DNA of 64,000 bases from Aquabacterium parvum (GTDB lineage: Bacteria; Pseudomonadota; Gammaproteobacteria; Burkholderiales; Burkholderiaceae_C), in NCBI RefSeq assembly GCF_001447195.1, contig NZ_LFRI01000561.1, positions 52,661-116,660 of the forward strand, read 5' to 3'. The position numbers and the translations under genes are program-made. Under the pieces are notes generated by a model. The model saw only the letters and a list, made by a program, of their open reading frames with translations. It ran no database searches and was not told the origin of the DNA. Below, in pieces: positions 1-11,546 of the stretch (position 1 is its first letter; each line of letters starts with the position of its first letter).

Positions 1-763
1 TGACCTCGACCTCCTCGCTGCCGAACAAGCCGCCCTCGCCCGCGTGGGGGTTGAGCCCCGCCACCGCGATGCGCGGCCTGGGCTGCCCCCACAAAGCCGC
101 GCTGCGGTGGGTGATGCGCAAGGTCTCCAGCACGCTGTCGAAGGTCACTTGCTCGATGGCCTGGCGCAAAGACACGTGGATGGTCACCAGCACCGTGCGA
201 AGCTGGCGATTGGCCAGCATCATGCGCACCGGCGCCGGCGGCTGGCCCGGCGGCGCACCTTCGGCCTGGAGCAACTCGGTGTGACCGGGGTAAGGCTCGC
301 CTGCCAAGGCCAGGGCTTCTTTGTGCAGAGGTGCGGTGACGATGGCGCCGACCTCGCCCCGTTGCGCCAGGCGCACCGCAGCGCGGATGCAGGCCGCTGC
401 GGCCTGCCCGGCTCGCCAGTCAACCCGGCCCAGCGGCGCCTCGAGCAGATCGGAAGGCAGACCGGGTGGCGCCCACACACCCATTTGCTCCGGCGGCAAT
501 CTGGACACATCACGCCAATCACCCAAGGCGACCACCTCGGGCGCCTGGCTCGCAGGCAGCCAGGCCACAGCACGGCGCATGACCTGGGGGCAGCCGATCA
601 CCAGGGCGCGGTCACCCCGCCCCCACCATTTGGCGATGATTTCCGGGCCGATGCCGCAGGCGTCGCCCATGGTCAGGGCCAACCAATCGCCCACGGCTGG
701 AACAGTCGGGCAGGACGCGTGGGGCGCCTTGGCGCTCGCCGATGCCGGCATGTGGGAAAACAT
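1..763 (-). CDS. pdxA: 4-hydroxythreonine-4-phosphate dehydrogenase (partial, C-terminus off the window)
   Basis: PdxA oxidises 4-phosphohydroxy-L-threonine with NAD in the DXP-dependent branch of pyridoxal 5'-phosphate synthesis. The frame is open from the ATG at 763 to the window edge, giving about 254 residues of a usual 330. Near the start it reads [15 protein letters not shown], the typical PdxA N-terminal signature, and near the edge [16 protein letters not shown], a highly conserved PdxA stretch. The roughly 20 residues before the family signature are low in similarity, so a slightly later start is possible. It is divergent from hisI across about 100 bp. Family assignment is firm; completeness cannot be judged. 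Confidence 0.93.
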   Translation of the reverse strand, partial: MFSHMPASASAKAPHASCPTVPAVGDWLALTMGDACGIGPEIIAKWWGRGDRALVIGCPQVMRRAVAWLPASQAPEVVALGDWRDVSRLPPEQMGVWAPPGLPSDLLEAPLGRVDWRAGQAAAACIRAAVRLAQRGEVGAIVTAPLHKEALALAGEPYPGHTELLQAEGAPPGQPPAPVRMMLANRQLRTVLVTIHVSLRQAIEQVTFDSVLETLRITHRSAALWGQPRPRIAVAGLNPHAGEGGLFGSEEVEV

Positions 764-865
764 GTTGGAAACGCCTCCGGGGGCACGGACATTGCTACAT
801 CCCGATTGTCGGTCGGATCGGACCGATGCGCGGGGCCCGAGCCGCCCGGTTGCTACACTGCAGAC
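764..865. promoter_or_regulatory. divergent pdxA/hisI intergenic region with an inverted repeat
   Basis: This 102 bp gap must hold the promoters of both divergent genes. It contains a palindrome with 6 bp arms TCGGTC (809-814) and GACCGA (821-826) around a 6 nt centre, a possible operator. No convincing -35/-10 pair was identified, so the regulatory role is inference. Confidence 0.3.
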
Positions 866-1255
866 ATGACTTGGTTGGACGATGTGAAGTGGGACGAAAA
901 CGGGCTGGTGCCCGTCATCGCCCAAGAAGACAGCACGGGTGACGTGCTGATGTTTGCCTGGATGAACCGGGAGGCGCTGGCGCGAACCGCCGAAACGGGC
1001 GAAGCCGTCTATTGGAGCCGCTCGCGCAAACGCCTGTGGCACAAGGGCGAAGAGTCCGGTCACACCCAAAAAGTGCACGCCATCCGCATGGACTGCGACA
1101 ACGACGTGGTGCTGTTGCGCGTGACGCAAAAGGGACACGAACCCGGCATCGCCTGCCACACGGGCCGTCACAGTTGTTTCTTCCAGAAGTACGACAATGG
1201 CGCGTGGGTGACGGTTGAGCCCGTCCTCAAAGACCCGAAATCCATCTATTCATGA
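866..1255 (+). CDS. hisI: phosphoribosyl-AMP cyclohydrolase
   Basis: HisI opens the adenine ring of phosphoribosyl-AMP, the third step of histidine synthesis, as a cytosolic metal-dependent dimer. The 129-residue protein has the expected length for the stand-alone enzyme. The metal-binding DCDND is at residues 76-80 and the Cys-containing ACHTGRHSC at 96-104 (C97 and C104). The ATG at 866 places the normal N-terminus (MTWLDDVKW) directly at the start; the frame is open further upstream, but that part is antisense to pdxA. The stop overlaps the hisE start (ATGATGA), indicating translational coupling. It lies apart from, and is oriented opposite to, the other his genes here. Confidence 0.96.
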   Translation: MTWLDDVKWDENGLVPVIAQEDSTGDVLMFAWMNREALARTAETGEAVYWSRSRKRLWHKGEESGHTQKVHAIRMDCDNDVVLLRVTQKGHEPGIACHTGRHSCFFQKYDNGAWVTVEPVLKDPKSIYS

Positions 1256-1617
1256 TGAGTGCGCACAATCAACTGGACGTGCTGGCCCGCGTTGCCGAGG
1301 TCATCGAATCCCGAAAGGGCGGCGACCCCGACAAGAGCTACGTGGCCCGCCTTTTCCACAAGGGCACCGACACCATCCTCAAGAAGGTGGGCGAAGAGGC
1401 CACCGAGGCGGTGATCGCCGTCAAGGACCTGGCCGCGCAGGACAGCCCTGAACACCGCAAGGCGGTGGTGGGCGAGTTCGCCGACCTGTGGTTCCATTCG
1501 CTGGTGGCGCTGTCGCACATGGGCTTGGGCCCCGAGGACGTGGTGGCCGAGCTGGCCAAGCGCGAAGGCCTGTCGGGCCTGGAGGAGTTTGCGCGTCGCA
1601 GCGTCCCTCGTTCTTGA
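1252..1617 (+). CDS. hisE: phosphoribosyl-ATP pyrophosphatase
   Basis: HisE hydrolyses phosphoribosyl-ATP to phosphoribosyl-AMP and pyrophosphate, the second histidine step. The 121-residue all-alpha protein carries the MazG-like metal-binding signatures [16 protein letters not shown] (44-59) and EFADLWFH (75-82). It starts inside the hisI stop region, so the two separate enzymes are made from coupled genes instead of the fused HisIE found in enterics. A second ATG three bases downstream is an equally good start. It is followed after 100 bp by tatA; the HIT-family gene often found at this point in relatives is absent. Confidence 0.96.
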   Translation: MMSAHNQLDVLARVAEVIESRKGGDPDKSYVARLFHKGTDTILKKVGEEATEAVIAVKDLAAQDSPEHRKAVVGEFADLWFHSLVALSHMGLGPEDVVAELAKREGLSGLEEFARRSVPRS

Positions 1618-1717
1618 ATTCCCGGGGGGCGCCCCCACATCGACCCATGTCGATGCCGGTGCCCCCGACATCTTTCTTTCAATCAACGCGGGCAGTCAGC
1701 CCGCTCGGAGTGTGATC

Positions 1718-1948
1718 ATGGGTTCGTTCAGCATTTGGCACTGGGTGATCGTGCTGCTCATCGTGGTGATGGTCTTTGGCACCAAGAAGCTCAAGAACAT
1801 CGGCGGCGACCTGGGCTCGGCCGTCAAGGGCTTCAAGGACGGCATGAAAGACGGTGGCACCACCCCCGAGGCCCCGGCCCAGCAGGTGACCAACGCTGCC
1901 CGCCAGGACAGCAACACCGTCGACGTCGACGCCAAGACCAAGTCCTGA
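1718..1948 (+). CDS. tatA: Sec-independent translocase subunit TatA
   Basis: TatA oligomerises to form the protein-conducting element of the twin-arginine translocase in the inner membrane. The 76-residue protein has the standard layout: a short N-terminal transmembrane helix (about residues 6-21), the FGTKKLKN hinge and an amphipathic helix ([18 protein letters not shown]), then a charged tail. The ATG at 1718 gives MGSFSIWHW, the normal N-terminus, although the frame is open upstream. It heads a tatABC set with 10 bp to tatB. Confidence 0.95.
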   Translation: MGSFSIWHWVIVLLIVVMVFGTKKLKNIGGDLGSAVKGFKDGMKDGGTTPEAPAQQVTNAARQDSNTVDVDAKTKS

Positions 1949-1958
1949 TCTCCAGGGC

Positions 1959-2417
1959 ATGATTGATTTCGGCATCGACAAGCTGGCCCTGATCGGGGCC
2001 GTGGCGCTCATCGTGATCGGCCCGGAGCGACTGCCCCGGGTTGCGCGCACGGTGGGCGTGCTCATCGGCAAGGCTCAGCGCTACGTCTCGCAGGTCCAGG
2101 GCGAGGTCAACCGGTCGATGGAGCTCGATGAGCTCAAGAAGATGAAGGACAACTTGCAGACCGCCGCCCAAGACATCGGGCAGACGGTGCAAGGCAGCCT
2201 GGACGAAGCCGGCCAGGCCCTGTCGGACAGCACGACGGCCGACTACCCCAGCTTCTACAACGACCTGCCGGCCACCCCCTACATCCCGCCGCGCAAGAAC
2301 TGGCGCCTCAAGCGTGGGGCCACGCCGCTTTGGTACAAGCAGCGCAACGGCGTGCGTCGCCATGTGCAGTCGGGTGCCGCGCGCGTCGCCCGCTTCCGCC
2401 CGAACCGCCAACCCTGA
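1959..2417 (+). CDS. tatB: Sec-independent translocase subunit TatB
   Basis: TatB joins TatC in the twin-arginine signal-peptide receptor complex. The 152-residue protein starts [21 protein letters not shown], a single N-terminal membrane segment, followed by [12 protein letters not shown], the conserved TatB hinge that tells it apart from TatA, and an amphipathic helix. The C-terminal half is a variable basic and proline-containing tail. It lies between tatA and tatC with short spacers, as expected for one transcript. Confidence 0.95.
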   Translation: MIDFGIDKLALIGAVALIVIGPERLPRVARTVGVLIGKAQRYVSQVQGEVNRSMELDELKKMKDNLQTAAQDIGQTVQGSLDEAGQALSDSTTADYPSFYNDLPATPYIPPRKNWRLKRGATPLWYKQRNGVRRHVQSGAARVARFRPNRQP

Positions 2418-2423
2418 TACCCC

Positions 2424-3221
2424 GTGAGCACCCCTCCCCCCAGCCCGGACGGCACGGACGGCACCGAACAGCCTTTCGTCGCCCACCTCATTGAGTTGCG
2501 CGATCGCCTGATCCGCGCCGTCATCGCCATCGCCATCGCCTTCGTGGCATTGGCCATCTACCCATCGCCCTCCGGCCTGTACGACTGGCTGGCCATGCCA
2601 CTGATCCAGCACCTGCCGGCTGGCGCGACCATGATCGCCACCAACCCGATCTCACCATTCATGGTGCCGATCAAGGTCACGATGCTGGCCGCGTTCATGC
2701 TGGCGCTGCCGGTGGTGCTCTACCAGGTCTGGGCCTTCGTGGCGCCCGGTCTGTACACGCACGAAAAGAAGCTGGTCCTGCCCCTGATCATCTCCAGCAC
2801 GCTGCTGTTCTTCCTGGGTGTGGCCTTTTCGTACTTCTTCGTGTTCGGCAAGGTCTTCACCTTCATCCAGCAGTTCGCGCCCAAAAGCATCACCGCTGCC
2901 CCCGACATCGAGGCCTACCTGAGCTTTGTGCTCAACATGTTCATCGCCTTCGGGGCGGCCTTCGAGGTGCCGGTGGTGCTGGTCATCCTGGTGCGCATGG
3001 GCATGGTGTCGGTCGAGAAGCTGCGGGACTTCCGCAGCTACTTCATCGTCATCGCCTTCGTGATCGCTGCGGTGGTCACGCCGCCCGACGTCGTGTCGCA
3101 ACTGGCGCTGGCGATCCCGATGTGCCTGCTCTACGAGGTGGGCATCGTGGCCGCGGGCTTGTTCGTCAAGCACACGCAGGCACCAGACAGCGACGCCTCA
3201 AACGAAGGGCCGGCCACCTGA
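2424..3221 (+). CDS. tatC: Sec-independent translocase subunit TatC
   Basis: TatC is the polytopic receptor for twin-arginine signal peptides. The 265-residue protein begins at a GTG (2424) six bases after the tatB stop. It shows the TatC N-terminal signature HLIELRDRLIRA and six hydrophobic segments, with FVAPGLYTHEKK in the first cytoplasmic loop and a conserved FGAAFEVPV region. Length and order are standard. A strong hairpin at 3325-3344 ends the operon against the convergent protease gene. Confidence 0.96.
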   Translation: MSTPPPSPDGTDGTEQPFVAHLIELRDRLIRAVIAIAIAFVALAIYPSPSGLYDWLAMPLIQHLPAGATMIATNPISPFMVPIKVTMLAAFMLALPVVLYQVWAFVAPGLYTHEKKLVLPLIISSTLLFFLGVAFSYFFVFGKVFTFIQQFAPKSITAAPDIEAYLSFVLNMFIAFGAAFEVPVVLVILVRMGMVSVEKLRDFRSYFIVIAFVIAAVVTPPDVVSQLALAIPMCLLYEVGIVAAGLFVKHTQAPDSDASNEGPAT

Positions 3222-3324
3222 ACGGGCCCGGCACCTGCCCTGCCCCTGCTGAGGCGCCCCGAAGTGCCCCAGGGCTGGCGGACAGCCGAAGGCTGAGCAC
3301 TCGCAACAGCGCCGCGCCAACAAC

Positions 3325-3344
3325 AAGGGCCCCGTGGGGCCCTT
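3325..3344. terminator. bidirectional hairpin between tatC and the htrA-type gene
   Basis: A perfect 9 bp inverted repeat AAGGGCCCC / GGGGCCCTT, separated by two bases, sits between the tatC stop and the stop of the convergent protease gene. It is followed by TTTGTCATT on the + strand and carries a short T-run on the minus side. This is a likely shared terminator. Confidence 0.7.
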
Positions 3345-3346
3345 TG

Positions 3347-4534
<1,188 letters not shown>

Positions 4535-4562
4535 GAACATCCACAAGCCAGAAAGGCCTGCC

Positions 4563-5312
4563 GTGATCGAAAGGGATACGCTGTTGTCACACCTCCACCA
4601 AATGCTGGAGGCAGACCGGTTCAAGGATTATGGGCCGAACGGCCTGCAGGTGGAGGGCAAGGCGCGCATTCACAAGGTGGTCACGGGCGTGACGACCAGC
4701 CTGGCGATGATCGAAGCCGCTGTGGCCGAAGGCGCCGACGCCCTGCTGGTGCACCACGGCCTGTTCTGGCGCGGCCAGGATGGCCGCGTCACCGGCTGGA
4801 TGCGCCAGCGCCTGGCCACGCTGCTGAAGCACGACATCAACCTCATCGCTTACCACCTGCCACTCGACGCCCACGCCTCGCTGGGCAACAACGCGCAGTG
4901 GGGGCAGCGCCTGGGCTGGGTGGCCGACGCCCGCTTTGGCGACCAGAACCTGGGCTTCATGGGCTCGGCCCCTGCAGACCTGGGCTTCGATGCATTGGTG
5001 CAACAACTGCGACAGGTCATGGGGCGAGAGGTGACCGGGGTGCCGGGAGATGGGCGCCCCATCCAGCGCGTCGCCTGGTGCAGCGGTGGCGCGCAGGGGT
5101 ACTTCGAGCAGGCGATCGCCGCCGGCGCAGACGTGTTCCTGACCGGTGAAATCTCGGAGCCCCAGGCCCACTACGCCAAAGAAACCGGTGTGGCCTTCAT
5201 CGCCTGCGGCCACCACGCCAGCGAGCGCTGGGGCGTGCAGGCCGTGGGAGAGCACCTCGCCCAACGCATGGGCGTGGCGCACACCTTCATCGACCTGCCG
5301 AACCCGGCCTGA
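4563..5312 (+). CDS. Nif3/YbgI-family dinuclear metal-binding protein
   Basis: A member of the Nif3-like (DUF34, YbgI) family of cytosolic toroidal metal-binding proteins; some are annotated as GTP cyclohydrolase I type 2-like, but the physiological role is unsettled. Family marks are DYGPNGLQVEGK near the N-terminus, LLVHHGLFW, NLIAYHLPLDAH, TGEISEPQAHYA and ACGHHASERWG, which supply the metal-binding His, Asp and Glu residues. The start is chosen at GTG 4563 because AGAAAGG lies six bases upstream and the 249-residue product matches the usual length. An ATG at 4533 would add ten residues and overlap the divergent protease start. Confidence 0.88.
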   Translation: MIERDTLLSHLHQMLEADRFKDYGPNGLQVEGKARIHKVVTGVTTSLAMIEAAVAEGADALLVHHGLFWRGQDGRVTGWMRQRLATLLKHDINLIAYHLPLDAHASLGNNAQWGQRLGWVADARFGDQNLGFMGSAPADLGFDALVQQLRQVMGREVTGVPGDGRPIQRVAWCSGGAQGYFEQAIAAGADVFLTGEISEPQAHYAKETGVAFIACGHHASERWGVQAVGEHLAQRMGVAHTFIDLPNPA

Positions 5313-5351
5313 GCGGCCAACTCTCACCAGGCGCCTGCAACGCCCGCGGCC

Positions 5352-5936
5352 TCAGTGCGCCAGCACCATCTCCAGCTCGGCGAAGTTGCGCGAGTGCAGA
5401 TCGGGCTCGATGGTGGTGTTGAGCGCCTGCTCCAACCTGTTGGCAGAGAACAGGCCACGCAGCACGGTCGCGCCATCCTTCTTCTGTGTGACCAGCAGGT
5501 AGCGCAGGTTGTGTTCACGCAGGGTCGCCACGATGTCGCCCACATGGGCCACGCGCACATGGGCGATGTCCACGGTGTCCCATTGGGTGATGGGCACCAT
5601 GATGTCGGCCACCGTCAGCTCGTGATGAGGCACGTGGTGGGCCGAAGCTCGCTGAACAGGGCGCTCGCCTTGCAGCACCTCGGCCGTGACCATGCCGACG
5701 AGCTCGCCGTCGGCGCCAGCCACGAAGACCATGCGAACACCGGCACGACGCATCACGTGCAGGGTTTGATCCAAGCCATCGCGGTGGCTCGCGATGACGC
5801 AGGGGCTGTGGTGCAGGTCGGTGAAGAGGCTGAGCGCCGGGTCGTGCGGCTGAGCCGAGCGCTGCACCTTGGGCAGGCTGGGAGCCAATGCGAGGGCCTG
5901 GACGGACAAAGGCTTGTAGCCGTGACGTTGGGGCAT
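5352..5936 (-). CDS. tandem CBS-domain protein
   Basis: A 194-residue protein made of two CBS motifs forming one Bateman module, which usually binds adenine nucleotides to regulate a partner. The N-terminal segment (MPQRHGYKPLSVQ) precedes CBS1 (about 45-105, with FVAGADGELVGMVT) and CBS2 (about 120-190, with MVPITQWDTVDI and LRYLLVTQKKDG). The ATG at 5936 is preceded by GAAAGGAG at good spacing. No enzymatic domain is attached, so the partner and ligand are unknown. The neighbour upstream on the same strand is hisF, with a weak hairpin between. Confidence 0.85.
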   Translation of the reverse strand: MPQRHGYKPLSVQALALAPSLPKVQRSAQPHDPALSLFTDLHHSPCVIASHRDGLDQTLHVMRRAGVRMVFVAGADGELVGMVTAEVLQGERPVQRASAHHVPHHELTVADIMVPITQWDTVDIAHVRVAHVGDIVATLREHNLRYLLVTQKKDGATVLRGLFSANRLEQALNTTIEPDLHSRNFAELEMVLAH

Positions 5937-6095
5937 GACACGCTCCTTTCGATGTCGGTCCCCGCCCTGGCGGCCCGACCGGCTTGCGCGTCGGCACGGG
6001 CACAGAGGCGGGACACGTCCCAACGTCAGGTTACGCCTGTCGCAAGGCCTTGCATCGAGGGAAAAGCATGCCCCTGCCGGCAAGGGTGTGATCAA

Positions 6096-6112
6096 AGGCG
6101 CACCAAGCGCCT
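6096..6112 (-). terminator. possible terminator after hisF
   Basis: Downstream of the hisF stop on the minus strand lies a hairpin AGGCGC-TTGGT-GCGCCT followed by TTGATC, nested inside a longer imperfect repeat (CAAGGGTG / CACCCTTG). The T-run is short, so termination may be partial. The rest of the 5937-6162 gap shows nothing further. Confidence 0.4.
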
Positions 6113-6162
6113 GCACTTCACCCTTGGCTGGGGGTTGTTGCAGCTGGCAAGTCTGCGCCGCA

Positions 6163-6942
6163 TCAGGTGCGCACGGGGATGCCGCGCGCGGCCATCACGG
6201 CCTTGGCTTCGGCGACGGTGTATTCGCCGTAGTGGAAGATGCTCGCGGCCAACACCGCATCGGCACCACCCTGCTGCACGCCGTCGGCCAGGTGGTCGAG
6301 GTTGCCCACGCCGCCCGAGGCAATGACAGGCACGCCCACGGCGTCGCTCACCGCGCGCGTGAGTTCGAGGTCAAAACCCGATTTGGTGCCATCGCGGTCC
6401 ATGCTGGTCAGCAGGATTTCGCCGGCACCGAACTCGGCCATCTGCCTGGCCCACGCCACCGCGTCGAGGCCGACGTTCTTGCGGCCACCGTGGCTGTAGA
6501 CATCCCAGCCTGGCCCCTTGGCGGCCAGGTCATCGCCCTGGCGCTTCTTGGCGTCGATGGCCACCACGATGCACTGCGAGCCGTATTTGTCGGAGGCGTC
6601 GCGGATGACCTGCGGGTTGGCGATCGCGGCCGAGTTGAAGCTGACCTTGTCGGCGCCCGCGTTGAGCAAGCGGCGAACGTCGTCGACCGTGCGCACGCCC
6701 CCACCCACCGTCAGCGGGATGAAGACCTGCGAGGCCACGGCCTCGATGATGTGCAGGATCACATCTCGCCCATCGCTGGTGGCGGTGATGTCGAGGAAGG
6801 TGAGCTCGTCGGCGCCTTGTTCGTTGTAGCGCGCGGCGATCTCAACCGGGTCACCGGCGTCGCGCAGTTCAACGAAATTGACACCCTTGACGACCCGCCC
6901 GCCCGTGACGTCCAGGCAGGGGATGATGCGTTTGGCCAGCAT
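6163..6942 (-). CDS. hisF: imidazole glycerol phosphate synthase, cyclase subunit HisF
   Basis: HisF uses ammonia channelled from HisH to convert PRFAR into imidazole-glycerol phosphate and AICAR. The 259-residue TIM barrel begins [12 protein letters not shown], placing the catalytic Asp at residue 11, and keeps VVAIDAKK (the second catalytic Asp, about 130), [15 protein letters not shown] and VIASGGVG phosphate-binding loops. The start shares a base with the hisA stop, so translation is coupled. In most relatives hisI would follow directly; here a CBS-domain gene does. Confidence 0.97.
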   Translation of the reverse strand: MLAKRIIPCLDVTGGRVVKGVNFVELRDAGDPVEIAARYNEQGADELTFLDITATSDGRDVILHIIEAVASQVFIPLTVGGGVRTVDDVRRLLNAGADKVSFNSAAIANPQVIRDASDKYGSQCIVVAIDAKKRQGDDLAAKGPGWDVYSHGGRKNVGLDAVAWARQMAEFGAGEILLTSMDRDGTKSGFDLELTRAVSDAVGVPVIASGGVGNLDHLADGVQQGGADAVLAASIFHYGEYTVAEAKAVMAARGIPVRT

Positions 6943-7688
6943 CAGGCGCCGCCGTTGAGTTCGTCGGCGCGCTTTTGCGCAGCGGCAAAGTCCAGGTCAC
7001 CGCTGTAGATGGCGCGACCGCAGATCACGCCTTCGACGCCCTCGCCTTCGACGGCGCAGAGCTCTTCGATGTTCTGGATGTTGGACAGGCCGCCCGAAGC
7101 GATGACCGGGATGGTCAGGGCCTGGGCCAGCTTCACCGTGGCGTCGATGTTGATGCCGGTGAGCATGCCGTCGCGGCCGATGTCGGTGTAGATCACGCCT
7201 TCAACGCCGTAGTCCTCGAACTTCTTGGCCAGGTCGATGACTTCATGGCCGGAGAGCTTGCTCCAGCCGTCGGTGGCGACCTTGCCGTCCTTGGCGTCCA
7301 GACCGACGATGATGTGGCCACCGAAGGCGGTGCAGGCGTCACGCAGGAAGCCGGGGTTCTTGACCGCAGCGGTGCCGATGATGACGTAGCTCAGGCCATC
7401 GTCGAGGTAGCGCTCGATGGTGTCGAGGTCGCGGATGCCGCCACCCAGCTGAACGGGGATCTCGGAGCCGACTTCCTTGATGATCGCCTTGATGGCGGCC
7501 TCGTTGATGGGCTTGCCGGCGAACGCACCGTTGAGGTCGACCAGGTGCAGGCGGCGCGCGCCGGCATCGAGCCAGCGGCGGGCCATGGCCGCCGGGTCCT
7601 CACCGAAGGTGGTGGAGTCGTTCATGTCGCCTTGCTTGAGGCGAACACACTTGCCGTCTTTCAGGTCGATCGCAGGAATCAGCAGCAT
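6942..7688 (-). CDS. hisA: phosphoribosylformimino-AICAR ribotide isomerase
   Basis: HisA performs the Amadori rearrangement of ProFAR to PRFAR. The 248-residue half-barrel enzyme begins [17 protein letters not shown], with catalytic Asp8, and has [20 protein letters not shown] and VIASGGLS phosphate-binding loops plus [10 protein letters not shown], where the second acid lies. It is followed without a gap by hisF and preceded by a 99 bp spacer to hisH in which no gene or clear hairpin is seen. Confidence 0.97.
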   Translation of the reverse strand: MLLIPAIDLKDGKCVRLKQGDMNDSTTFGEDPAAMARRWLDAGARRLHLVDLNGAFAGKPINEAAIKAIIKEVGSEIPVQLGGGIRDLDTIERYLDDGLSYVIIGTAAVKNPGFLRDACTAFGGHIIVGLDAKDGKVATDGWSKLSGHEVIDLAKKFEDYGVEGVIYTDIGRDGMLTGINIDATVKLAQALTIPVIASGGLSNIQNIEELCAVEGEGVEGVICGRAIYSGDLDFAAAQKRADELNGGA

Positions 7689-7787
7689 GGCTGGGACGCG
7701 TGTGGGTCAGTCGTCGAAGAAGCCTGGCGGGGCCAGGCGGGAAGGATGCGTGCGGCGCCGGACGCCCTCGCAGGCACCCGGCCCTGC

Positions 7788-8486
7788 TCAGGGCCGCCAG
7801 AGCAGGAAATTGCGGTACAGGGCCAGGCCGTGCTCGGCGCTCTTTTCCGGGTGGAACTGTGTGGCGAAAATGTTATCCCGTGCCACGACACTGGTAAAGC
7901 GGACACCGTACTCGGTTTCGCCCGCACTGTGTTGGGCATCGTCCACACGCGCATGGTAGCTGTGAACGAAGTAGAACCAGCTTTCGTCGGGGATGCCCGC
8001 CCAGCACGGATGGGGCTCACCGCCCCAGGCGCCCGCGTGGCGGGCCTGGCTGACGCGGTTCCAGCCCATCTGGGGCACCTTGTAGCGGCTGCCGTCGGGC
8101 TGGATCTGGCCTTCGAGGCGGAATTTCACAACTCGGCCCGGGATCAGGCCCAGGCCAGGGGTGTCCTGCTCTTCGGAGTGGTTCAGGAGCATCTGCATGC
8201 CCACGCACACGCCCATCAAGGGCTTGTTGGCGGCGGCGTCCAGCACCGCGCCGAACAGGTCGCCACCATGGGCTTCGCGCAGCTCGCGCATGCAGTCGCG
8301 CATGGCGCCTTGGCCGGGCAGCACGACTCGCTCGGCGGCATTGACCACCTTGGGGTCGTTGGTGACGACCACCTGCAGGTTCAGGTCCTTGGCAGCGTGC
8401 TCCACCGCCTGCGACACGGAACGCAGGTTGCCCATGCCGTAGTCAATCACGGCAACGGTCGCGGCAACGGTCGACACAGCGCTCAC
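7788..8486 (-). CDS. hisH: imidazole glycerol phosphate synthase, glutamine amidotransferase subunit HisH
   Basis: HisH hydrolyses glutamine and passes ammonia to HisF. It is a class I glutamine amidotransferase with the nucleophile in GVCVGMQML (C94) and the catalytic His/Glu in QFHPEKS near the C-terminus. The start is taken at GTG 8486, whose last bases form the hisB stop (GTGA), giving 232 residues; a second GTG nine bases on is possible. The reading frame is open further upstream, but only inside hisB. Confidence 0.95.
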   Translation of the reverse strand: MSAVSTVAATVAVIDYGMGNLRSVSQAVEHAAKDLNLQVVVTNDPKVVNAAERVVLPGQGAMRDCMRELREAHGGDLFGAVLDAAANKPLMGVCVGMQMLLNHSEEQDTPGLGLIPGRVVKFRLEGQIQPDGSRYKVPQMGWNRVSQARHAGAWGGEPHPCWAGIPDESWFYFVHSYHARVDDAQHSAGETEYGVRFTSVVARDNIFATQFHPEKSAEHGLALYRNFLLWRP

Positions 8487-9103
8487 AGCGAACCCTTGGT
8501 CGATGGGATGACGCCAGCCATGCGGGGGTCGAGCTCCAGCGCGGCACGCAGGGCACGCGCGAAGGCCTTGAACACCGTCTCGCACTGGTGGTGGGCGTTG
8601 ACGCCGCGCAAGTTGTCGATGTGCAGGGTGACGCCAGCGTGGTTGACGAAGCCCTGGAAGAACTCGAAGGTCAGCTGGGTGTCGAAGCCGCCAATGCTGC
8701 CGGACGTGAAAGGCACGTGCATGGTCAGGCCCGGACGGCCGGAGAAATCGACCACCACGCGCGAGAGGGCCTCGTCCAGCGGCACGTAGGCGTGGCCGTA
8801 GCGGCGCAGGCCTTTTTTGTCGCCCACGGCCTTGGCCACGGCCTGGCCCAGGGTGATGCCCACGTCTTCGACCGTATGGTGGCCGTCGATGTGCAGGTCG
8901 CCCACGGCGTGGATGTCGAGGTCGATCAGCCCGTGGCGGGCGATCTGGTCGAGCATGTGGTCGAAGAAGCCGATGCCGGTGTGCAGCTTGGCCGTGCCGT
9001 TGCCGTCGAGGTTGACGCGCACGGTGATCTGGGTTTCGGCGGTGTTGCGGGTGACTTCGGCCGTGCGCGGAGCACAGGCATTGCCGGCGGTGGGGGCGTT
9101 CAT
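8483..9103 (-). CDS. hisB: imidazoleglycerol-phosphate dehydratase
   Basis: Monofunctional HisB (206 residues) dehydrates imidazole-glycerol phosphate to imidazole-acetol phosphate using two Mn ions. The repeated metal-binding histidine motifs are visible: [25 protein letters not shown] and a second copy near the C-terminus (VNAHHQCE). No histidinol-phosphatase domain is fused, so that activity must come from a separate HisN-type enzyme not in this window. It overlaps hisC upstream (ATG 9103, hisC stop at 9100) and hisH downstream. Confidence 0.96.
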   Translation of the reverse strand: MNAPTAGNACAPRTAEVTRNTAETQITVRVNLDGNGTAKLHTGIGFFDHMLDQIARHGLIDLDIHAVGDLHIDGHHTVEDVGITLGQAVAKAVGDKKGLRRYGHAYVPLDEALSRVVVDFSGRPGLTMHVPFTSGSIGGFDTQLTFEFFQGFVNHAGVTLHIDNLRGVNAHHQCETVFKAFARALRAALELDPRMAGVIPSTKGSL

Positions 9104-10212
9104 GCTTGGGGGTTTCGCAGGGGTTCGCGCAGGACCTCGGTGAGGGCTGCGATCAGCACGTCGTTCTCCGCTGGCGAGCCAACGGTCAGACGGACGCAGT
9201 TTGCCAGCAATTGGTGCAGGCCGGAAACGTTCTTGATCAGGATGCCCTGCGCCTTGAGGGCGGCAAAGGCGCCAGCGGCATCGTTGACGCGCACCAGGAT
9301 CATGTTGGCTTCGCTTGGGAAGGCCTTGGCACCCGGCATGGCGGCCAGGGCGTCCATCAAGCGCTCGCGCTCGGATTTGATGAGCCCTGCCTGGCGGGAA
9401 AACTCGTCGGCATGCTCCAGGGCGAACAGGGCCGCCTCGGTGTTGAGCACGCTGATGTTGTAGGGCGGACGCACCTTCTCGACCTGCTCGATGAGGTCGG
9501 CGCGGCCCATCATGTAGCCCAGGCGCACGCCGGCCAGGCCGAACTTGGAAAGCGTGCGCATCAGCAGCACGTTGGGGTGAGCCTTCAAGCGAGCGATGAA
9601 ACTCTGGCTGGCGAAGGGCTGGTAGGCCTCGTCGATGATCACCAGACCAGGGCGACCGCCCTCGGCGTTGGCCGACACGGCCTGGACGATCTGCTCGATG
9701 ACGGCGCTGTCCCAGAGGTTAGCGGTCGGGTTGTTCGGGTAGGCGATGTAGGTCAGCGCCGGCTTGTGCTCGCGGATGGCGGCCAGCATGGCGGGGCCAT
9801 CGAGCTCAAAATCGGCGGTCAGCGGAACGCCAACGAACTTCATGCCCGTCTGCTTGGCGAAAGCCTCGTACATGACGAAGCCGGGCACCGGCGCCAGGGC
9901 CACGGCGCCAGGCCTGGCGCAGGCCACGGACAGCAGCGAGATCAGCTCATCGGAGCCGTTGCCCAGCACCAGGCCCATGTCGGCAGGCACATCGGCGTGG
10001 GAACGCAAGGCCGCATGCAAATCGTTGATGCGGGTGCCCGGGTAGCGGTTGAGCGCCACCTTGCCCAGCCGCTCGCCCAGCTTGGCCTGCAGCTCGGGCG
10101 GGAGGGTGAAGGGGTTCTCCATCGCATCGAGCTTGATGAAGCCGGCCGCATCCTGCACGTGGTAGGCGTGCATGGCCAGCACATCGGGGCGGAAGACGTC
10201 GAGCAGGCTCAT
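9100..10212 (-). CDS. hisC: histidinol-phosphate aminotransferase
   Basis: A PLP-dependent class I/II aminotransferase that converts imidazole-acetol phosphate to histidinol phosphate. The 370-residue protein has [11 protein letters not shown] at the N-terminus, [11 protein letters not shown] for cofactor contacts, [10 protein letters not shown], and the PLP lysine in [14 protein letters not shown]. The ATG at 10212 gives [12 protein letters not shown]; a GTG at 10236 that overlaps the hisD stop as GTGA is an alternative adding eight residues. Confidence 0.95.
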   Translation of the reverse strand: MSLLDVFRPDVLAMHAYHVQDAAGFIKLDAMENPFTLPPELQAKLGERLGKVALNRYPGTRINDLHAALRSHADVPADMGLVLGNGSDELISLLSVACARPGAVALAPVPGFVMYEAFAKQTGMKFVGVPLTADFELDGPAMLAAIREHKPALTYIAYPNNPTANLWDSAVIEQIVQAVSANAEGGRPGLVIIDEAYQPFASQSFIARLKAHPNVLLMRTLSKFGLAGVRLGYMMGRADLIEQVEKVRPPYNISVLNTEAALFALEHADEFSRQAGLIKSERERLMDALAAMPGAKAFPSEANMILVRVNDAAGAFAALKAQGILIKNVSGLHQLLANCVRLTVGSPAENDVLIAALTEVLREPLRNPQA

Positions 10213-10232
10213 GGCTGTGCGTGTGGGGGAGA

Positions 10233-11546
10233 TCACTTTTTCAGTCGGAACTCAGCGGCCATGGCGTGGGCCTGCAGGCCTTCGCCGTGAGCCAGCACGG
10301 AGGCGATTTTGCCCAGCACCTGAGCTCCCGCTTCGCTGACCTCGATCAGGCTGGAGCGCTTCTGGAAGTCGTAGACGCCCAGCGGCGACGAGAAGCGCGC
10401 CGTGCCCGAGGTGGGCAGCACGTGGTTGGGACCGGCGCAGTAGTCGCCCAGGCTTTCGCTGGTGTAGGCGCCCAGGAAGATGGCACCGGCGTGCTTGAGC
10501 AGCGGCTCCCACTTGTGGGGCTCGTTGCTCGACACCTCCAGGTGCTCGGGCGCGATGCGGTTGCTGATCTCGCAGGCCTCTTCCATGCTCCGCGTCAGGA
10601 TCAACGCGCCCCGCCCTTGCAGTGAGGTGCGGATGATGTCGGCGCGCGGCATGGTCGGCAACAGGCGGTCGATCTCGGCCTGCACTTTGGCGATGTAGCC
10701 CGCGTCGGGGCAGAGCAGGATGCTTTGCGCCAGCTCGTCGTGCTCGGCCTGGCTGAACAGGTCCATCGCGACCCAGTCGGGCGGCGTGGAGCCATCGGCC
10801 AGCACAAGGATCTCGCTGGGGCCGGCGATCATGTCGATGCCGACGGTGCCGAAGACGTGCTTTTTGGCGCTGGCCACGTAGGCGTTGCCCGGGCCGGTGA
10901 CCTTGTCCACCTTGGGCACGGTGGCGGTGCCATGGGCCAGTGCGGCCACGGCCTGGGCGCCACCGATGGTGAAGGCACGGGTGACGCCAGCAACGTAGGC
11001 GGCGGCCAGCACGAGCGGGTTCTTCTCGCCCTTGGGCGTGGGCACCACCATGATGATCTCGCCCACCCCGGCCACGTGGGCAGGGATGGCGTTCATCAGC
11101 ACGGACGACGGGTAGGCCGCCTTGCCGCCAGGCACGTAGATGCCGACGCGGTCCAGAGGGGTGACTTTCTGGCCCAGCAAGGTGCCGTCTTCGTCGCGGT
11201 ACTGCCAGCTCAGGCCGCAGGCCTCTTTCTGGCGCTCGTGGTAGCTGCGCACGCGCCGGGCGGCGTTCTCCAGGGCCTCGCGCTGCACGGCCGGCAGGCT
11301 GTCGAAGGCGGCCTTGAGCTCGACCTGGGTGAGCTCCAGTTCGGCCATGCCTTGTGCCGGCAGGTGATCGAAGCGAGCGGTGTACTCGAGCACGGCGGCA
11401 TCGCCCCGGGTGCGCACATCGGCCAGGATGTCGGCCACGCGCTGCTCGATGGCCGTGTCGGTTTCAGCCGACCAGTGCAGCACCTTCTGGAAGGCGGCAT
11501 CGAAGTCGGGCTGGCTGGTGGCGAGGTGGCGGATCTGAACTATCAT
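10233..11546 (-). CDS. hisD: histidinol dehydrogenase
   Basis: HisD is the zinc- and NAD-dependent enzyme that oxidises histidinol to histidine in two steps. The 437-residue length is standard. Conserved segments include [47 protein letters not shown] with catalytic Glu/His, and IAPEHLEV. A 105 bp gap with no visible feature separates it from hisG upstream. Confidence 0.97.
   Translation of the reverse strand: MIVQIRHLATSQPDFDAAFQKVLHWSAETDTAIEQRVADILADVRTRGDAAVLEYTARFDHLPAQGMAELELTQVELKAAFDSLPAVQREALENAARRVRSYHERQKEACGLSWQYRDEDGTLLGQKVTPLDRVGIYVPGGKAAYPSSVLMNAIPAHVAGVGEIIMVVPTPKGEKNPLVLAAAYVAGVTRAFTIGGAQAVAALAHGTATVPKVDKVTGPGNAYVASAKKHVFGTVGIDMIAGPSEILVLADGSTPPDWVAMDLFSQAEHDELAQSILLCPDAGYIAKVQAEIDRLLPTMPRADIIRTSLQGRGALILTRSMEEACEISNRIAPEHLEVSSNEPHKWEPLLKHAGAIFLGAYTSESLGDYCAGPNHVLPTSGTARFSSPLGVYDFQKRSSLIEVSEAGAQVLGKIASVLAHGEGLQAHAMAAEFRLKK

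Noticed and set aside
1618..1717. A HIT-family (hinT) gene between hisE and tatA as in relatives
   Set aside because: The 100 bp gap is too short and no HIT motif is present.
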